Source of the DNA: Heterobasidion occidentale
Lineage: Eukaryota; Basidiomycota; Agaricomycetes; Russulales; Bondarzewiaceae
Assembly (NCBI GenBank): GCA_039111635.1
Contig: JBCAQO010000001.1
Span: forward strand, 1,736,001-1,800,000
DNA: 64,000 nucleotides
Reading direction: 5' to 3'
Shown here: piece by piece, positions 24,398 to 35,600 of the stretch
Position numbering within the stretch: position 1 is the first letter of the stretch
Layout: every line of letters begins with the position of its first letter
The notes under the pieces: model-generated
What the model was told of the DNA's origin: nothing
The model's input: the letters and a program-made list of their open reading frames with translations, nothing else
Databases searched by the model: none
Made by a program: the position numbers and the translations under genes

Positions 24398-24896
24398 AAA
24401 AAGTACTTAACGGTGCTTTGGACACGTTGGAGGTGGGCTGGGGGCAGGTTAGGGCGAGGTGAGTGCATAGCAGAGGCAGCATCAACCAGGCGCAGGACGC
24501 GCGAGACTATCATCAGCTTAACATGGAGATTACACCTTGTTGTGTGGATGTTTGATCGAAACACGAGACGTGGGTGCCACAAATGAATGCTCGTGGGTGA
24601 TTAGACAGTGAAGTGTTAGTGTGTTTGAGCGCTTCAGTAGACATGGCGCGAGGCGGATGATCTAAATGCGTGAGCAGTGAGGCTTTGTATCTTATACACG
24701 ACATAGCCAAGAGGGCATCTCGTTTCAATATTAATCTCGGGATTCGGTGAGGGAAAGATCGCACGCCAGTGTCTCGTGTAAACTCAACGGTGCATGCCGT
24801 GGTTGCGTGCGGTAAGCACAGCTACAAGATCTGAACTGAGCTAAGAGGTGAAAGTCCAATATGATATAGAGACTTAATGACATACAGAGAGCAGAA
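24398..24896. other. Intergenic between SLD2 end and the F-box gene start
   Basis: About 500 bp including the presumed promoter and possible first exon of the F-box gene (an open stretch beginning at an ATG near 24470). Nothing else recognised. Confidence 0.35.
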
Positions 24897-26640
24897 TCAA
24901 AGCTCGCCCGTCTCCCATGGTACCGGCTCACCCTCCCAATCCTCTTCACCTTCCGTTCCATGGCCAAGCTCCCCTACTTCCCATATATCGCCGCCTCTTG
25001 CGCCATCATAGTGGAATCGTCCTGGCCATACAGCAGCTCACGAACAACTCCCTCTTCGTTAGGATCACGCGCTTTGGAAGGCGAGATGGCCAGCATGCGC
25101 CGGAGGTGATCTGGAAGGTGGACTTCGAATTCACCAGGATCATCATCGCTAGCCGGACCCAGTGTTGGAACCTCGCGCAATGCACCCTCAGCGCGTAGGC
25201 GCAACATGGGATCAGGATCCAAATCGTTCACTTCAACATGCCTCCGCCTACTCCAGTCGCGTACCTTGACGCTAACATCCTCCGAGCTGTCATCCTCGTC
25301 ATCTTGTGTCTCTGTGACCATTTTGAGCTTCTTCCGTCCGGCGGCTTTCGATTTGACTTTCGATTTTGAGCCTCCACTCGCGGGAGGCGGAGATGGTGGT
25401 AGGAGAGGAAGTTCGGACGTGGACACAGCTTCGTCTTCGGCTCGCACGAGCGACCGTTTCATCGATGCCTTGCCATGAGCGCTCGTTCCATACCTTGATG
25501 CGACGGAAGACTCGGCTTAGATGTGGTGGGAGGCTCCTCCGGTAGATCAGCAGGCGCAAAAAGATTGTCCTTGCTAAAGGTGAAGCCGTTGACGTGTAGT
25601 CGTCTCTCTTTTTTGGCTTTCGATCTCTGTGCGCTGTCATTATTCTTGCCTTTACCCACAGGCTTCATCTCCGGTAATCGATGATGGTCATCGGACGCGG
25701 CATCATCTGAAGACTTGGACATGCTCCCAGCACGTTGTGCGTTTGACCTAAACAGTTCATCATTGGCTGCAGCGGTCCTCGATCGAGTAGGTTCGGCCTT
25801 TGGCTTTGGCCGAGTACTTGAGCGCAGAGGTACTTCTTCCTCGAAAAGAGGTTTGAACGTTTTGCCTTTCGGGGCGGCTTTGACAGGAGAATCTGCGACG
25901 AAAAACGAGTTGGCTTGTTCTACAGGTAATTGATCGTCGTCATCACTATCGGCCGCGGTAAGGGCGGTGAAGCTAGGGAACGGAAGGACAGGAAAGGAGC
26001 CGACGCGCTGCCTCTTCTCTTTCATGGGTGATGGGGAAACGGGCTCTCCGCGGAGACGCTTCCGTGCTCTTGATACCGGGTTGCTCGGGCCTGGCTCAAG
26101 CTGAGAATGGGTGGCATTTTCACGCTTTTCAAAGGGCGGGAACGGATCGGGGAAAGGGGTCGGGGAGATGAACGTCGTGCTGGCTTTGCTTTGAGAGGAG
26201 AGGCAAATGGATTTGGAAGGCGATCTGTAGGGGGCGTCGATTGCTTCTTCGTCCCTCTATCTTTGACAGGGGAGAATGGATTGGAGCTAGAGGAGACCCG
26301 AGTGGTGACAGCGCGTGATTTCGGGATAATGGAGGCGGTCGGGCGAGGTTGCGATCGTGGGGGTGTGGTGGGTCGAGCTGGTGGTTTGGACAAGGAGGGA
26401 AATGGGAGAGATGCCGATGTGGAGGCTTTATCTGCTTTCACCAGTGCCTTGTAGAGCTTGTATTTCTCAGCTGCGCATGCGTGATATTAGCCATGTATGA
26501 ACTTCGGCGATGGGAGGCAGGCGGTTACCATAACCAGCCTTCTTGATATCGTCGACGGCGGGGTCCCGAAGGTGTTTGGCACGAAATTCGCGCTCAAATG
26601 CCTTGAGCTGAGCGCGTAGGGCAGTAGATTCGGCAGACAT
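24897..26640 (-). CDS. SLD2: DNA replication regulator SLD2 (DRC1 / RecQL4 N-terminal-like)
   Basis: Replication-initiation factor whose CDK-phosphorylated form binds Dpb11 at origins. Start at 26640: STALRAQLKAFEREFRAKH, DPAVDDIKKAGYAEKYKLYK across an intron. This is the family's N-terminal block (LR..LK.WE..F......P...DIK....IA.KYK.Y). The middle is Ser/Pro-rich with several S/T-P sites, and the block SRARKRLRGEPVSPSP is typical of fungal SLD2. The C-terminus has VVRELLYG and then, in a shifted frame, HYDGARGGDIWEVGE, the known GGEIW.VG ending, running to a stop at 24897. As sequenced, the frame instead closes at 24974 (AAIYGK). A second shift lies near 26150. Both can be repaired by single bases, and I treat the gene as functional. 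Divergent from the Pro-rich gene at 26968. Confidence 0.84.
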
Positions 26641-26967
26641 GGACAGAGAACGGGTTGGATGGAACCACAACGCGCTGGAGCGCGAGACGGTGGAGGCACG
26701 TGAGCGCTAAGGGGTGGGTGTGGCGGGAAGACTCCGGGGAAGCGTCGAGTGGGTTGGTGATGTGTATAGAATACTGCAACCGTCGTCAGCCGTTCTCAGC
26801 ACGGGCCATGCATCAGAGCATATTGTGCTCATCTGGTCGAGCTGCACCGGTTGGCAGGCCCCTATCCTATAAGGTCTTTCTCTTCCTCTGTACCACTTTG
26901 GGCCTCGCTGTCTCTCGACTTTAAGACCTGGTTGACCCAGCGTCTACTTTAGGCCCGCGAGTGGTGC
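26641..26967. promoter_or_regulatory. Divergent intergenic region, SLD2 and Pro/Ser-rich gene
   Basis: 327 bp separating two genes transcribed away from each other. It must contain both promoters. I do not see a clear TATA or CCAAT element. Confidence 0.35.
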
Positions 26968-29738
26968 ATGATCAAGGCGTCAGTCATGACATACCCCCAT
27001 CAGACATCCTTTTCTACCTGGGTTGACTCTCCCCAGACCGTCCACGATGAGTCGCGCTTAGCGTTCATGCCCATTAGACGAGGCATGTACTATGCACAAT
27101 CTTCAGTGCCCAGGCAGCCTATACAACAGCGGCAGGACCCTCGGCCATGGCAGCCATCGTTCCATTCCAGCCCGTACATAGGGCCCGTTGAAGGCTCCCA
27201 AGCCACAATTGCTCGTATTCCCCCTGGACCAGCCCCTAATCTTCCTTCGTCTGTCCTTCGACGGTCTTGTTCGACGATCCTGCTTTCTCGGTCGACCCCT
27301 CTTCCAATCCCAATCACTGGCAGCGTCTACCTCCTCCCCCACTTCCGCCTAACAAGCCATCGTTTGTTCCTGTCGCCGAGGATTCTCCTCGCGATTCTAC
27401 CTTCCATAAACGTGCATCGTCGGAAGGTGCACTCGCGCGGAACCTTGGAGATCATCGTAGGCAGACCCAAACCGCGCCTGACCGTCAACTCAAGGCTCTC
27501 TCTGCCACCAACCCAGATCTAGGTTCCGATCCACAGGACTCAGGGAGCATGACGCCTCCGTCTACTTCTCCTTTGGCTGCTGAATTTGCGACCGTATACA
27601 TCTCTCCCAGTTCCGGTTCCTCATCTCAGTCATCGTCGGACTCGTCAGAAGCATCCGGGCCGTCTGCTAAGGAGGCTGCTGCTCGGTCGCAGCGATCCAT
27701 CCGCCGCAAGTCTTCGCATCGCAAACCCCCTCCCAGCTACGATGAATCAGTCGATGCACATGCAGAGTCCTCCGAGGTTCATGCTCAGCCATCTGCTGTA
27801 GATCAAAAACCTCCTCTCGTTGTGCTTTCCTATGACCCACAAGAAAATCAGGAGCAACTGACGCTGAGGCCGAAGAGAGCATCTGGTACCGCACTGCCTG
27901 CTGATTTGGATCGTATTGATGAGTTGGACGAGACGGATCCCACGGGGTTGGGTTTCCACCACAAGGGCCCGTACGACCTCATAGCTGCAACTGTTGGTCA
28001 ACACGCGCCCGCCAGTGGACCTCAGCAGACGAACGACACAAGAGATCTGCGTCATCCGATTAGGACACAATGCCAAAGCTGAAACACCGCGGAAGTCGTC
28101 TAAAAGACGCAAAGTTTGTCTCTATTCTCTGCTTGCACGAAGTCCCTCTGACTTAGCTCGATTTAGGATGTGCCTCTCCCCGAGCGTATTGCGAATCCTT
28201 TGGCTTTGAATCTTAAACCTGGCCAAATACTCCCCCCTACCATTTTTAATCCCTCGCCGACCTCGCCAACTTTCCCTCTGACGCGCGCTCCAGCCACATA
28301 TCCTCCAGACCATTACCTACAAACCGCAAATGTAGATACAAATGCACAGCCCACTAATGGATACGGCACCTCAGCCCCACCGCCCTCCCCCCTTCGACGG
28401 AATTACACTCTTCCAGCCTCTGTTCCCCGAGTTCCACCCGAGCAGTTATCCCCTGATCCATATGTTCCCGAAGTCCCTCCATCATCCTTTAGGTCATCTC
28501 CCTCAAGAGTACCTCCGCGTTCTGGGCAACCTCCGGCGGCTTCGTACTCAGGACGGCAGGTCCCTGTGGAGAATATGCACACACTCCCGACGCCTTCTCC
28601 TTCTCCTCGTCCGCGCGCGGCTCCAGTCTATCATCCTGGCCCAGCCGAACAAGCACTTGGGAATCACTCCCATTACTTTATCGCTCCGAGCCCTCCCATG
28701 CCCCCGCGGCCACTACGGTCGAACACAGCTCCCGAGCCACGACGGCCCTATCCAGAGAATGGATACCGTGGCAACGCACTCGAGGGTATCAATCAAGAAG
28801 GCTCCTCTCGAACAGCCCGCCGCCAAGCAGTAATGTATGGTGGCCCGCCTTCACTTCACGCCCCTCCACCTCGTCAGTTTGTCCCATCACCTCGTCCAGC
28901 GCAAGTGCATGAAAACATTTTGCCGGTGCGTCATGCTACGCCCTCTCCGGCTCCCATTGAGCCAGAACACTCATCCCGGGAGGCGCGCCGGCATGCATCT
29001 CTTTACGTTTCTCGAAACCCACGACCTGAACCTGCGCATTCACTTCCCACCTACGAGAACGGAGCGACCCTTCCATACATGCCTCCCACGGAAATGATCG
29101 CAGCCCTGAAGCAAGCCGACCTTCCGTTACCTGGAGGCCCTCCACCCGAAATCAACCTTCCTCCCCCCTCTATCGCCTCTTCCTCCTCGTCGCAACAGCA
29201 CTCGGCGCCTCGGCATGTACCAAAACGGCTCGTGATGCCCGCGCCCCTCGCGCCCCAACCGACCAACGTGAATCCGGATGCGCCGTTTGACCCATACGCC
29301 GTCGCGGACAAACCGAAGATGACTCCGCGCCGTACAAAATTCCGTGGAAAGTTGGAGGTCAGGTTCGAGTCGCCCCCGCCCATGGCTGCTCAAACGGTGC
29401 CGATGACACCAGGGGGCAAGAATCTACTGAGAAAGAAGAGTGCACCTGTAATGCCACCTCTACCACACCATCAGCCCCAGGCTTCTGAGTCGCCGCCGCC
29501 GCTTCCGCCTCCACCACCACCGCCACCGCCACTCGAACCTCAGAAGGTGCAGCATACTGGCGTATTGTCTCTGTTCGGGTTTGGTAAAGGGGTGAAGAGA
29601 ACAGAGATTCGCGAAGTGAAGGATATTAGGGAAGTGAGAGATGCCAGGGACGACAAGCAGAGGGCGCAGAGGAAGTTGAGCAGGAAGAGTGATATATTTG
29701 GCGTGTTCATACGGGTTTCATTTTTTTTCTCTTCGTGA
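26968..29738 (+). CDS. Pro/Ser-rich disordered protein with LHH.GPY-type motif, unknown function
   Basis: Long low-complexity protein of about 900 residues. N-terminal part: SVMTYPHQTSFSTWVDSPQT. A frame change near 27260 leads into VLFDDPAFSVDPSSNP and PPPPLPPNKPSF. A central Ser-rich region has SSSDSSEASG. The most structured segment is RIDELDETDPTGLGFHHKG followed by PYDLIAA, then (after a second shift near 28050 and an intron ending at about 28166) IANPLALNLKPGQILPPT. A segment with ELDE, HH.GPY and LNL.PGQ.LP recurs in uncharacterised basidiomycete proteins and loosely resembles the Pal1 family (DLIDRLD..., FHHDGPFD). That resemblance is from memory and weak. The C-terminal half is PxxP-rich, with a poly-Pro run (29504-29530) and a basic, charged end (KRTEIREVKDIREVRDARDD). 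The last residues FIRVSFFFSS look like intron sequence, so the true 3' end may lie slightly elsewhere. Confidence 0.6.
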
Positions 29739-30519
29739 GGCATTGGTGCGTCACTTGAACACATGGTCTTGTTGTGTTCTACCATGTCTTGCTATCCACT
29801 AACGAGATACTCACGACTGGACTTTAGTTATGGTGTACATGGTTGTTTGCTCTGTCTCTGTCTCTTTCGCTTTCTGTTGCTATGTTTTCCTTTGGGATAT
29901 ATGCCGTTCTTTTGGACTCTTGTATTGGCACAAGTAGTATACACTGCCATACTTTCAAATCCGCTCTGTTGTTTGTACCACGTTTTCGCAGTAACACAAA
30001 TATCAATTCGATCCGCATGGAGGTGTGGTAACGCTCATTCGTCACCTCTCCGATATTTTTATACTGGAGCGCACGAGCTGATCGACGGAGGACAGTTGTA
30101 GCCATATGGTTCCTCAAGTTAAAACTTCGATGCCTATCTTTATCAACCTTGACGACGACAAGGCGTGACAAAATCCATATGGAACGTCCGGTGCATTCAT
30201 GTCGGACAGCGACGCTACTTTCCACTTGCACGATAGCTACGGGCCACATGATAGGGATAAAGACCACGTTCGATCTCAGCGTAGTACTTCCTCCGGTAGG
30301 GGGGCATCGGAGGTAAAGACCCACATGGTGCAGCTGCACGTCCTCCTCTGCACACGTGTGCAAACCCCGCTCTACAACTTCTAGGGAAGGAGAGTCTATG
30401 CCGTGATGAAGGTTGGTATTATGTGTACACCGCCGTGAGGGGGTTTAAAAGGGAGCAAGGAAACGATACGGGAAGAGTCAAGGGTTTTCCCCCAGTCGCC
30501 GTCCAGCCCGTTCTGCGCA
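29739..30519. other. Intergenic upstream of the secreted RNase
   Basis: 781 bp. A pyrimidine-rich CTCTGTCTCTGTCTC tract lies near 29850-29866, and a TTTAAAA stretch at about 30443-30449 is a candidate TATA element about 75 bp before the RNase ATG. The 179-codon minus-strand frame across this region has no domain and is not called. Confidence 0.4.
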
Positions 30520-31129
30520 ATGAAGTTCATCACCTTCGCTTCCCTCCTCGGTGCGTTCATTGTCGGTGCGCAGGCAGCCAACGTTGGTCGGCGCCAATCT
30601 GGAGGGTGCGACTGTGCTGGTAAGCTGCAGATGTGGTGTTCGAACAGACCATTGACGCCGGATATTATCGCAGGGAAAACCTACACTCAGTCTGATGTCG
30701 AGAACGGAATTCAACAGGCTGAGGACGGCGGTGGGGGGTGAGTAGCTTTGTCCACATCATCAACCATTCGAGAGCTCACCCAGTCTTTGACCGAATATAG
30801 GAACTACCCCCACCAGTACCACGATTACGAGGTGAGTCAATCGACTGCAGTGCCTTGCTAGGAGCAGTCTCTGATACACACCGACTGCCAGGACTTCACG
30901 TTCCCTTCTTGCTCTGGAGAATTCTTTGAATACCCTCTGGAGCACAACTCGGTCTACACTGGCGGCAGCCCTGGTGCGAACCGTGTCATCTACGATGAGG
31001 ACGGCGACTTCTGTGGTGAGCATCCAGTATCAGTACTTTTATTGAGAGGTCCTGATGGCCATGGACGCAGCATGCTTGACGCACACTGGTGCATCCTCCA
31101 GCAATGGCTTCGTCGAATGCGACTTTTAA
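30520..31129 (+). CDS. Secreted guanyl-specific ribonuclease (RNase N1/T1 family)
   Basis: Four exons (30520-30737, 30801-30831, 30892-31015, 31071-31129) join in frame to 143 residues. A signal peptide (MKFITFASLLGAFIVGAQA) is followed by a short pro-segment with a basic GRR site, a likely Kex2-type cleavage. The mature part matches RNase T1: NYPHQYHDYE (His of the catalytic pair), SGEFFEYPLE (catalytic Glu in FEYP), VYTGGSPGANRVIYD (catalytic Arg in ANR) and LTHTGASSSNGFVEC (second catalytic His). It would cut single-stranded RNA 3' of guanosine in the medium or cell wall space. At about 120 mature residues it is the size of T1/F1-type enzymes and lacks the long loops of the related ribotoxins. 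Gene intact, no frame break. Confidence 0.9.
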
Positions 31130-31556
31130 TTGACGCATCATGTAACTTATGGTGAAACTGTGTGATAGTCAAATAAATACGCACTCAGAATGACGAAAGT
31201 CAATTATTGCCTGCTTCATTAAGAGAAGCGTGCATACGAGAATACTGCATTTTGAGGCCAGTGACATGATCTGGAAAGCATTTAAAATCCTAGAGCCTAG
31301 AGCTTTCTCCGCATCAGCAACAATACCTGCCGCAAGCCTTGTGCGAATCTATCTGCTGTCAAATTGGTATCATGAGCACTGGCCACCTTATCTCCGTTCA
31401 TACACGTATCGATGTGATAATGAAGAATCATTTGATCGGACGCAGCTCGTGTGGAACATAATGAGAGCAAGAGATGATGTGGACCACACCAGTCCAGAGT
31501 TGTCGAAACATGACCCTGCTATATCAAATTGCGGATCAGATTCATGAGGTGTACAA
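31130..31556. other. Convergent intergenic space, RNase and SF3A2
   Basis: 427 bp between two converging stops. Contains an AATAAA-like element at 31174-31179 (AAATAAATA) that may serve RNase polyadenylation. No gene seen. Confidence 0.4.
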
Positions 31557-32435
31557 TCAATAGCCTAAACGGAACATGAACTGGAAACTGTACTGCTTGG
31601 TGTCCGGGTCCCAGTGGGACCAGTTCCAATATCCTGCGTCGTCGGACTCGTCCTCAATTTCCCGCGCAGGGATACGGAATGCGATAGTTTCGTATGGTTC
31701 AGCAGCCACCTGAACAAAGGAGTCAGTGGCACGAAGAAGAGCGAGGAGAAGTAAACGAACAATGAGATACTGATATGCCTTGTTTGGTGGCTCCCTCTTC
31801 TGCTCCCAAGCACTCATGAACCGTCTTCGAGGAGTCACGCCAGGCTTGATTTGAGGTAGATGCACCTGGACCATCATTCCCTCTTTTCCGTATCCTGATC
31901 ACGGACTTTTGTAACACGATACCCTGGACGCCCAATTTTGAGGAACACCTTGCGCTGGACGGTCTGCTGCTGCGGAGCCACTTGCAGTTGGCTGTCCTTC
32001 ATGTCACGCGCAGCACGACGTGCAAGGTTTGTCTGATGCTTTTTACCTTGCGTGTGTGCGAGGTAGGAACCTTCATTGGTGTGAAGAGTGAGACAGAGAC
32101 GACATTCGAGAGAGCCTAAGTGATTGCGAAGAATATAGGGATCCTGTGGTATGATGAGTTTAAAACAAAAAGCTGCAGTATGAGTGTATAGACGTACCTT
32201 GGCTAGATCGATCGTCTCCAATGCGAGTTTTCGTAAACGTTCACGTCTGTCGACATTGCTCTCGGACGCCCCTGCAACACCACCGCCACCGAATTTCGAA
32301 CCGACACGATTCTAGTAGTAATATGGCTTAATAACTTGGAGGATTTGGAGGGTATGCTCTCTTACCTGATAATCTACATTTCTATGGTGGTTAGAGCAGC
32401 GTATGGATAACGATACAAGAGCACAACTCACCCAT
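31557..32435 (-). CDS. SF3A2: Splicing factor 3A subunit 2 (Prp11/SAP62)
   Basis: U2 snRNP component needed for prespliceosome assembly. Read leftward: VDYQ, then NRVGSKFGGGGVAGASESNV, RRERLRKLALETIDLAKDPY, and the matrin-type C2H2 zinc finger LECRLCLTLHTNEGSYLAHTQGKKH. These are followed by NLARRAARD, KIGRPGYRVTKVRD, PGVTPRRRFMSAWEQKREPP and YETIAFRIPAREIE with a C-terminal SFQFMFR. This is the compact fungal form, lacking the long proline tail of the animal protein. Two places need a base: near 31887 (DTEKRE stop instead of DTGKEGMMVQ) and at the junction of the tiny first exon near 32385. The start at 32435 is the ATG immediately before a GT-AG intron. The first exon encodes only one codon and a fraction, so it is the least certain part. 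Confidence 0.87.
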
Positions 32436-32692
32436 GTTGGCAAACTTGGATGGACCGAGAGAAGGGGAATGGTGCTGAGTAAGCGAAGACGATCAAGCGG
32501 GAGATCCGCATCCCGATCTAGCACCGTGGGCAAAATTTCGATTTCTCTGAACACCGTTTCTCTGTCCTCACAGGCGTGAACACCGCATATTCAATTATCG
32601 TTGACTTGGTCGACGTGACTGCACAAATTAGCCAGAAGGTGTATGATCATTGTTTATTTCCTTGCTGCATGTGGCTGAGCTCAATAACCAGA

Positions 32693-35600
32693 ATGGCAGC
32701 CAAGAAACGTCAGTTGGAGGACACCGCGTCTGTCCCCAAGGCCAAAAAGACCAAGGTCGCGTCGGAGGGCAAGAAAGAGAAAAAAGGCAAAGCCAGAGCA
32801 CATCCCCCAACCAACTGCGCATATAGTTCCCGAAGAAACAGACTTCCCTCGTGGAGGTGGGACCAGCTTTACCCCGCTAGAAGTCAAGACCATTCGTGCA
32901 GAAGCAGTGAAGGAGGCGAACGATGAATTGTTCAAAGTGCGTGACGTTTTGTCTGCGTCAACGTGTGATTTCATTCCCAACCTGCCTTGTAGGAGAAGGA
33001 ACAGCGAGAAAATCCAGAAGCAGCGACGGAAGTCAGACGTGAAGGGTAAGGGAAAGGCTGTTGATGGTAATGGAAAGAGCGATGTTCTGAGGATTGAGCA
33101 CTTGAACTACAAGGTGCGAACCTATCTGCTCTATGCCTGCTCTATTTGCCTCATGAGCTCATGTCTTCTCAGCGCGTTTCCGTAGGCATGAACTTCTCGC
33201 TCAAATTATTTCCACACATCCTCTCGGTCTCATAGTCTCCCTTCCTAATCAACTTGTTGGTCACGTACCAATAACTCAGGTGTCGTCGGAACTCACACAG
33301 CTGCTCGAGACCATGGATATGGACGACGTCGAGGACTCCGAGTCCGAAGATGAGGAGGGCAAACCATCTAAAGTGCCTGATTTATTCGAAATATTTCAAC
33401 CGGAACAGTACGTACGTTGTATTGTTACAGCAGTCCATGCAGCAGGATCTACCGAAGGTGTGTCTGGTATCGGAAGGGGAAGGGATGAGGTTGAGAAGGC
33501 AAGTCGGAGGGTAGAGCTCAGCCTTGTCCCGGAACAAGTAAACGAGGGTGTGGCGAAGGCAGATCTAAAACAGGGCTTCGTAAGTCACTCATGTCTCAAG
33601 TTTAACTGGTACTTCCAATCGTTGACACTGCGCGTAGACCATGTCGGCGGCTGTCAAAAGCATCGAGGACCACGGATATATACTCAATCTTGGGATTCCC
33701 GACGTATCAGGATTCTTGTCCTTCAAGGACGCTCAAAAAGTCTTCAACGACTCCTCAAAATTACACATCGGCCGAATACTCGACGTTGCCATTTCAAAAT
33801 TATCAAGTAACGGTCGTACGTGCAATGTATCAATAGCTCCCACTACTCTGCGTTCAGCTTCCGTAAGGCAATCATCACGTCCTCCTTTGTATGTCTCTGA
33901 TTCTTAGATTTATCTCCTAGATCAGTGAAGTCACGAATGTGACCTCGGTACTCCCCGGCGAGCTTGTTCAATGCCTTATCACGTCTATGACCTCCTTAGG
34001 CCTTGTTGTTCAAGTCCTAGGCTTTTTGACGGTACTCTAGATGAATATCATCTTCCTCTCGGTGATCCGGATGAAATCTTCAAGATGGGACAAAAAGTGA
34101 AAGCTCGAGTGCTGTATGAGGTTCCTGGGAAATCACCTCCGCGATTCGCTTTATCGTTAGCTGAGCACGTCGTGAAGCTTGAATCGAAGGGAGCGAATTC
34201 GGGGACTAAGTTACAGGACGTCTATCCTATAGGAACCGTTCTTGATGCCGTTCAAGTGGTCAAAGTAGAGGCAGAGCGCGGGCTAGTGGTTTCGGTGCAG
34301 CCAAACATCCGTGGATTTGTTCATGTAAGTTACACGCTGCATCGTCTCTATCGTCAGAGTTTTAACATATCATTAGATATCGCACGTGTCGGATGACCAC
34401 GTTCCTTCGCTCTCTGCTTCTTCGGGTGCGTGGAAAATGGGTAGCAATCATCACGCGCGAGTTACTGGATATTTTCCTATGGATGGCCTCCTTCAGCTCT
34501 CGATGCGCTCCTCGGTTCTTGAACAAAATTCCTTCAGGTCGCAGATGTTCAAGTTGGGGAACTCATCAAGGGCACGATCAAGAAGTTGACAGACTCTGCG
34601 TTATTTGTTTCAATGTCGGGCATCGTCGACGGCGTCGTCTTTCCCAACCATTATGCGGATATCATTCTCAAGCACCCACAGAAGAGATTCAAATCTGGCG
34701 CAACTTTGAAATGCCGAGTGTGTTGCGTTTCATCTCACCCTTGTTCACAAAATTAACGGGACTGAAAAATAGGTTCTCACTGTCGACCCAGAGCGAAGAC
34801 GTGTTACTTTGACGGCTAAAAAGACGCTAGTCGAGTCTGAGCTGCCAATCATCACGAAGTTCGAAGAGGCGAAGGTTGGGCTTATCACTTATGCTGTCAT
34901 CTTCAGGGTGGCCGAACGACGACTACAAATCGAGTTTTTCAACAACATCAAGGGGTCTGTCCCAGCGAAGGAAGCAAGGTATATTTTCTAATCTCCCGCA
35001 TTGCTTTGTTTTGACCTGTCCTTTAGTGAGGAATCAGTCGGCTCTCTATCGGACGCCTTCACCGTTGGAAAACCTGTGAAGGTTCGTATCATTTCATTGA
35101 TCCTGAGAGCCACAACATTGTCGCCAGCATTCGACAAGCAGCTTCCAATTACGAGCCAGTCGTCGCCGATATCAGTGGGGTCGAAATTGGCGACACTGTC
35201 GAAGGGGACATCACTGAGATCCATAAGGACAACGCGGTCCTCACGCTCAAATCAACACAAGTCCGCGCCTTGCTCTCGTTGAAGAATCTGGCCAACTTGC
35301 GCAACCTACCAGTCGCGCAGCTACGAGGTTCGCTTCAGGTCGGTGAAAAGCTGGAAGGGCTGGTCGTCGTTTCTCGGAATACCGAGAAGGGTATAGTCAT
35401 TGTCGCCAACAAACCAAAAATGAAACCAGCCTTGGATAACAAGCAAGTTTTGGCCATCGACTCTGTGCAACTTGGGCAGGTTGTCGGCGGTCGTGTCCTT
35501 CGGCACCACCGCAAGGGAACTCTCGTCAAACTATCCTCGCAAATCACAGGAACCCTTCATCCAACCGATGCATCTGATGATTACGAGACTGGCTCTGTGT

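Noticed and set aside
29824..30363. 179-codon minus-strand frame in the space before the RNase gene
   Set aside because: No homology, no splice structure, unbalanced composition and an antisense CTCT-rich tract. Likely chance.
30520..31129. Ribotoxin (alpha-sarcin type) identity
   Set aside because: The mature domain has T1-type length and short loops between the catalytic residues. Ribotoxins need longer basic loops that are absent here.
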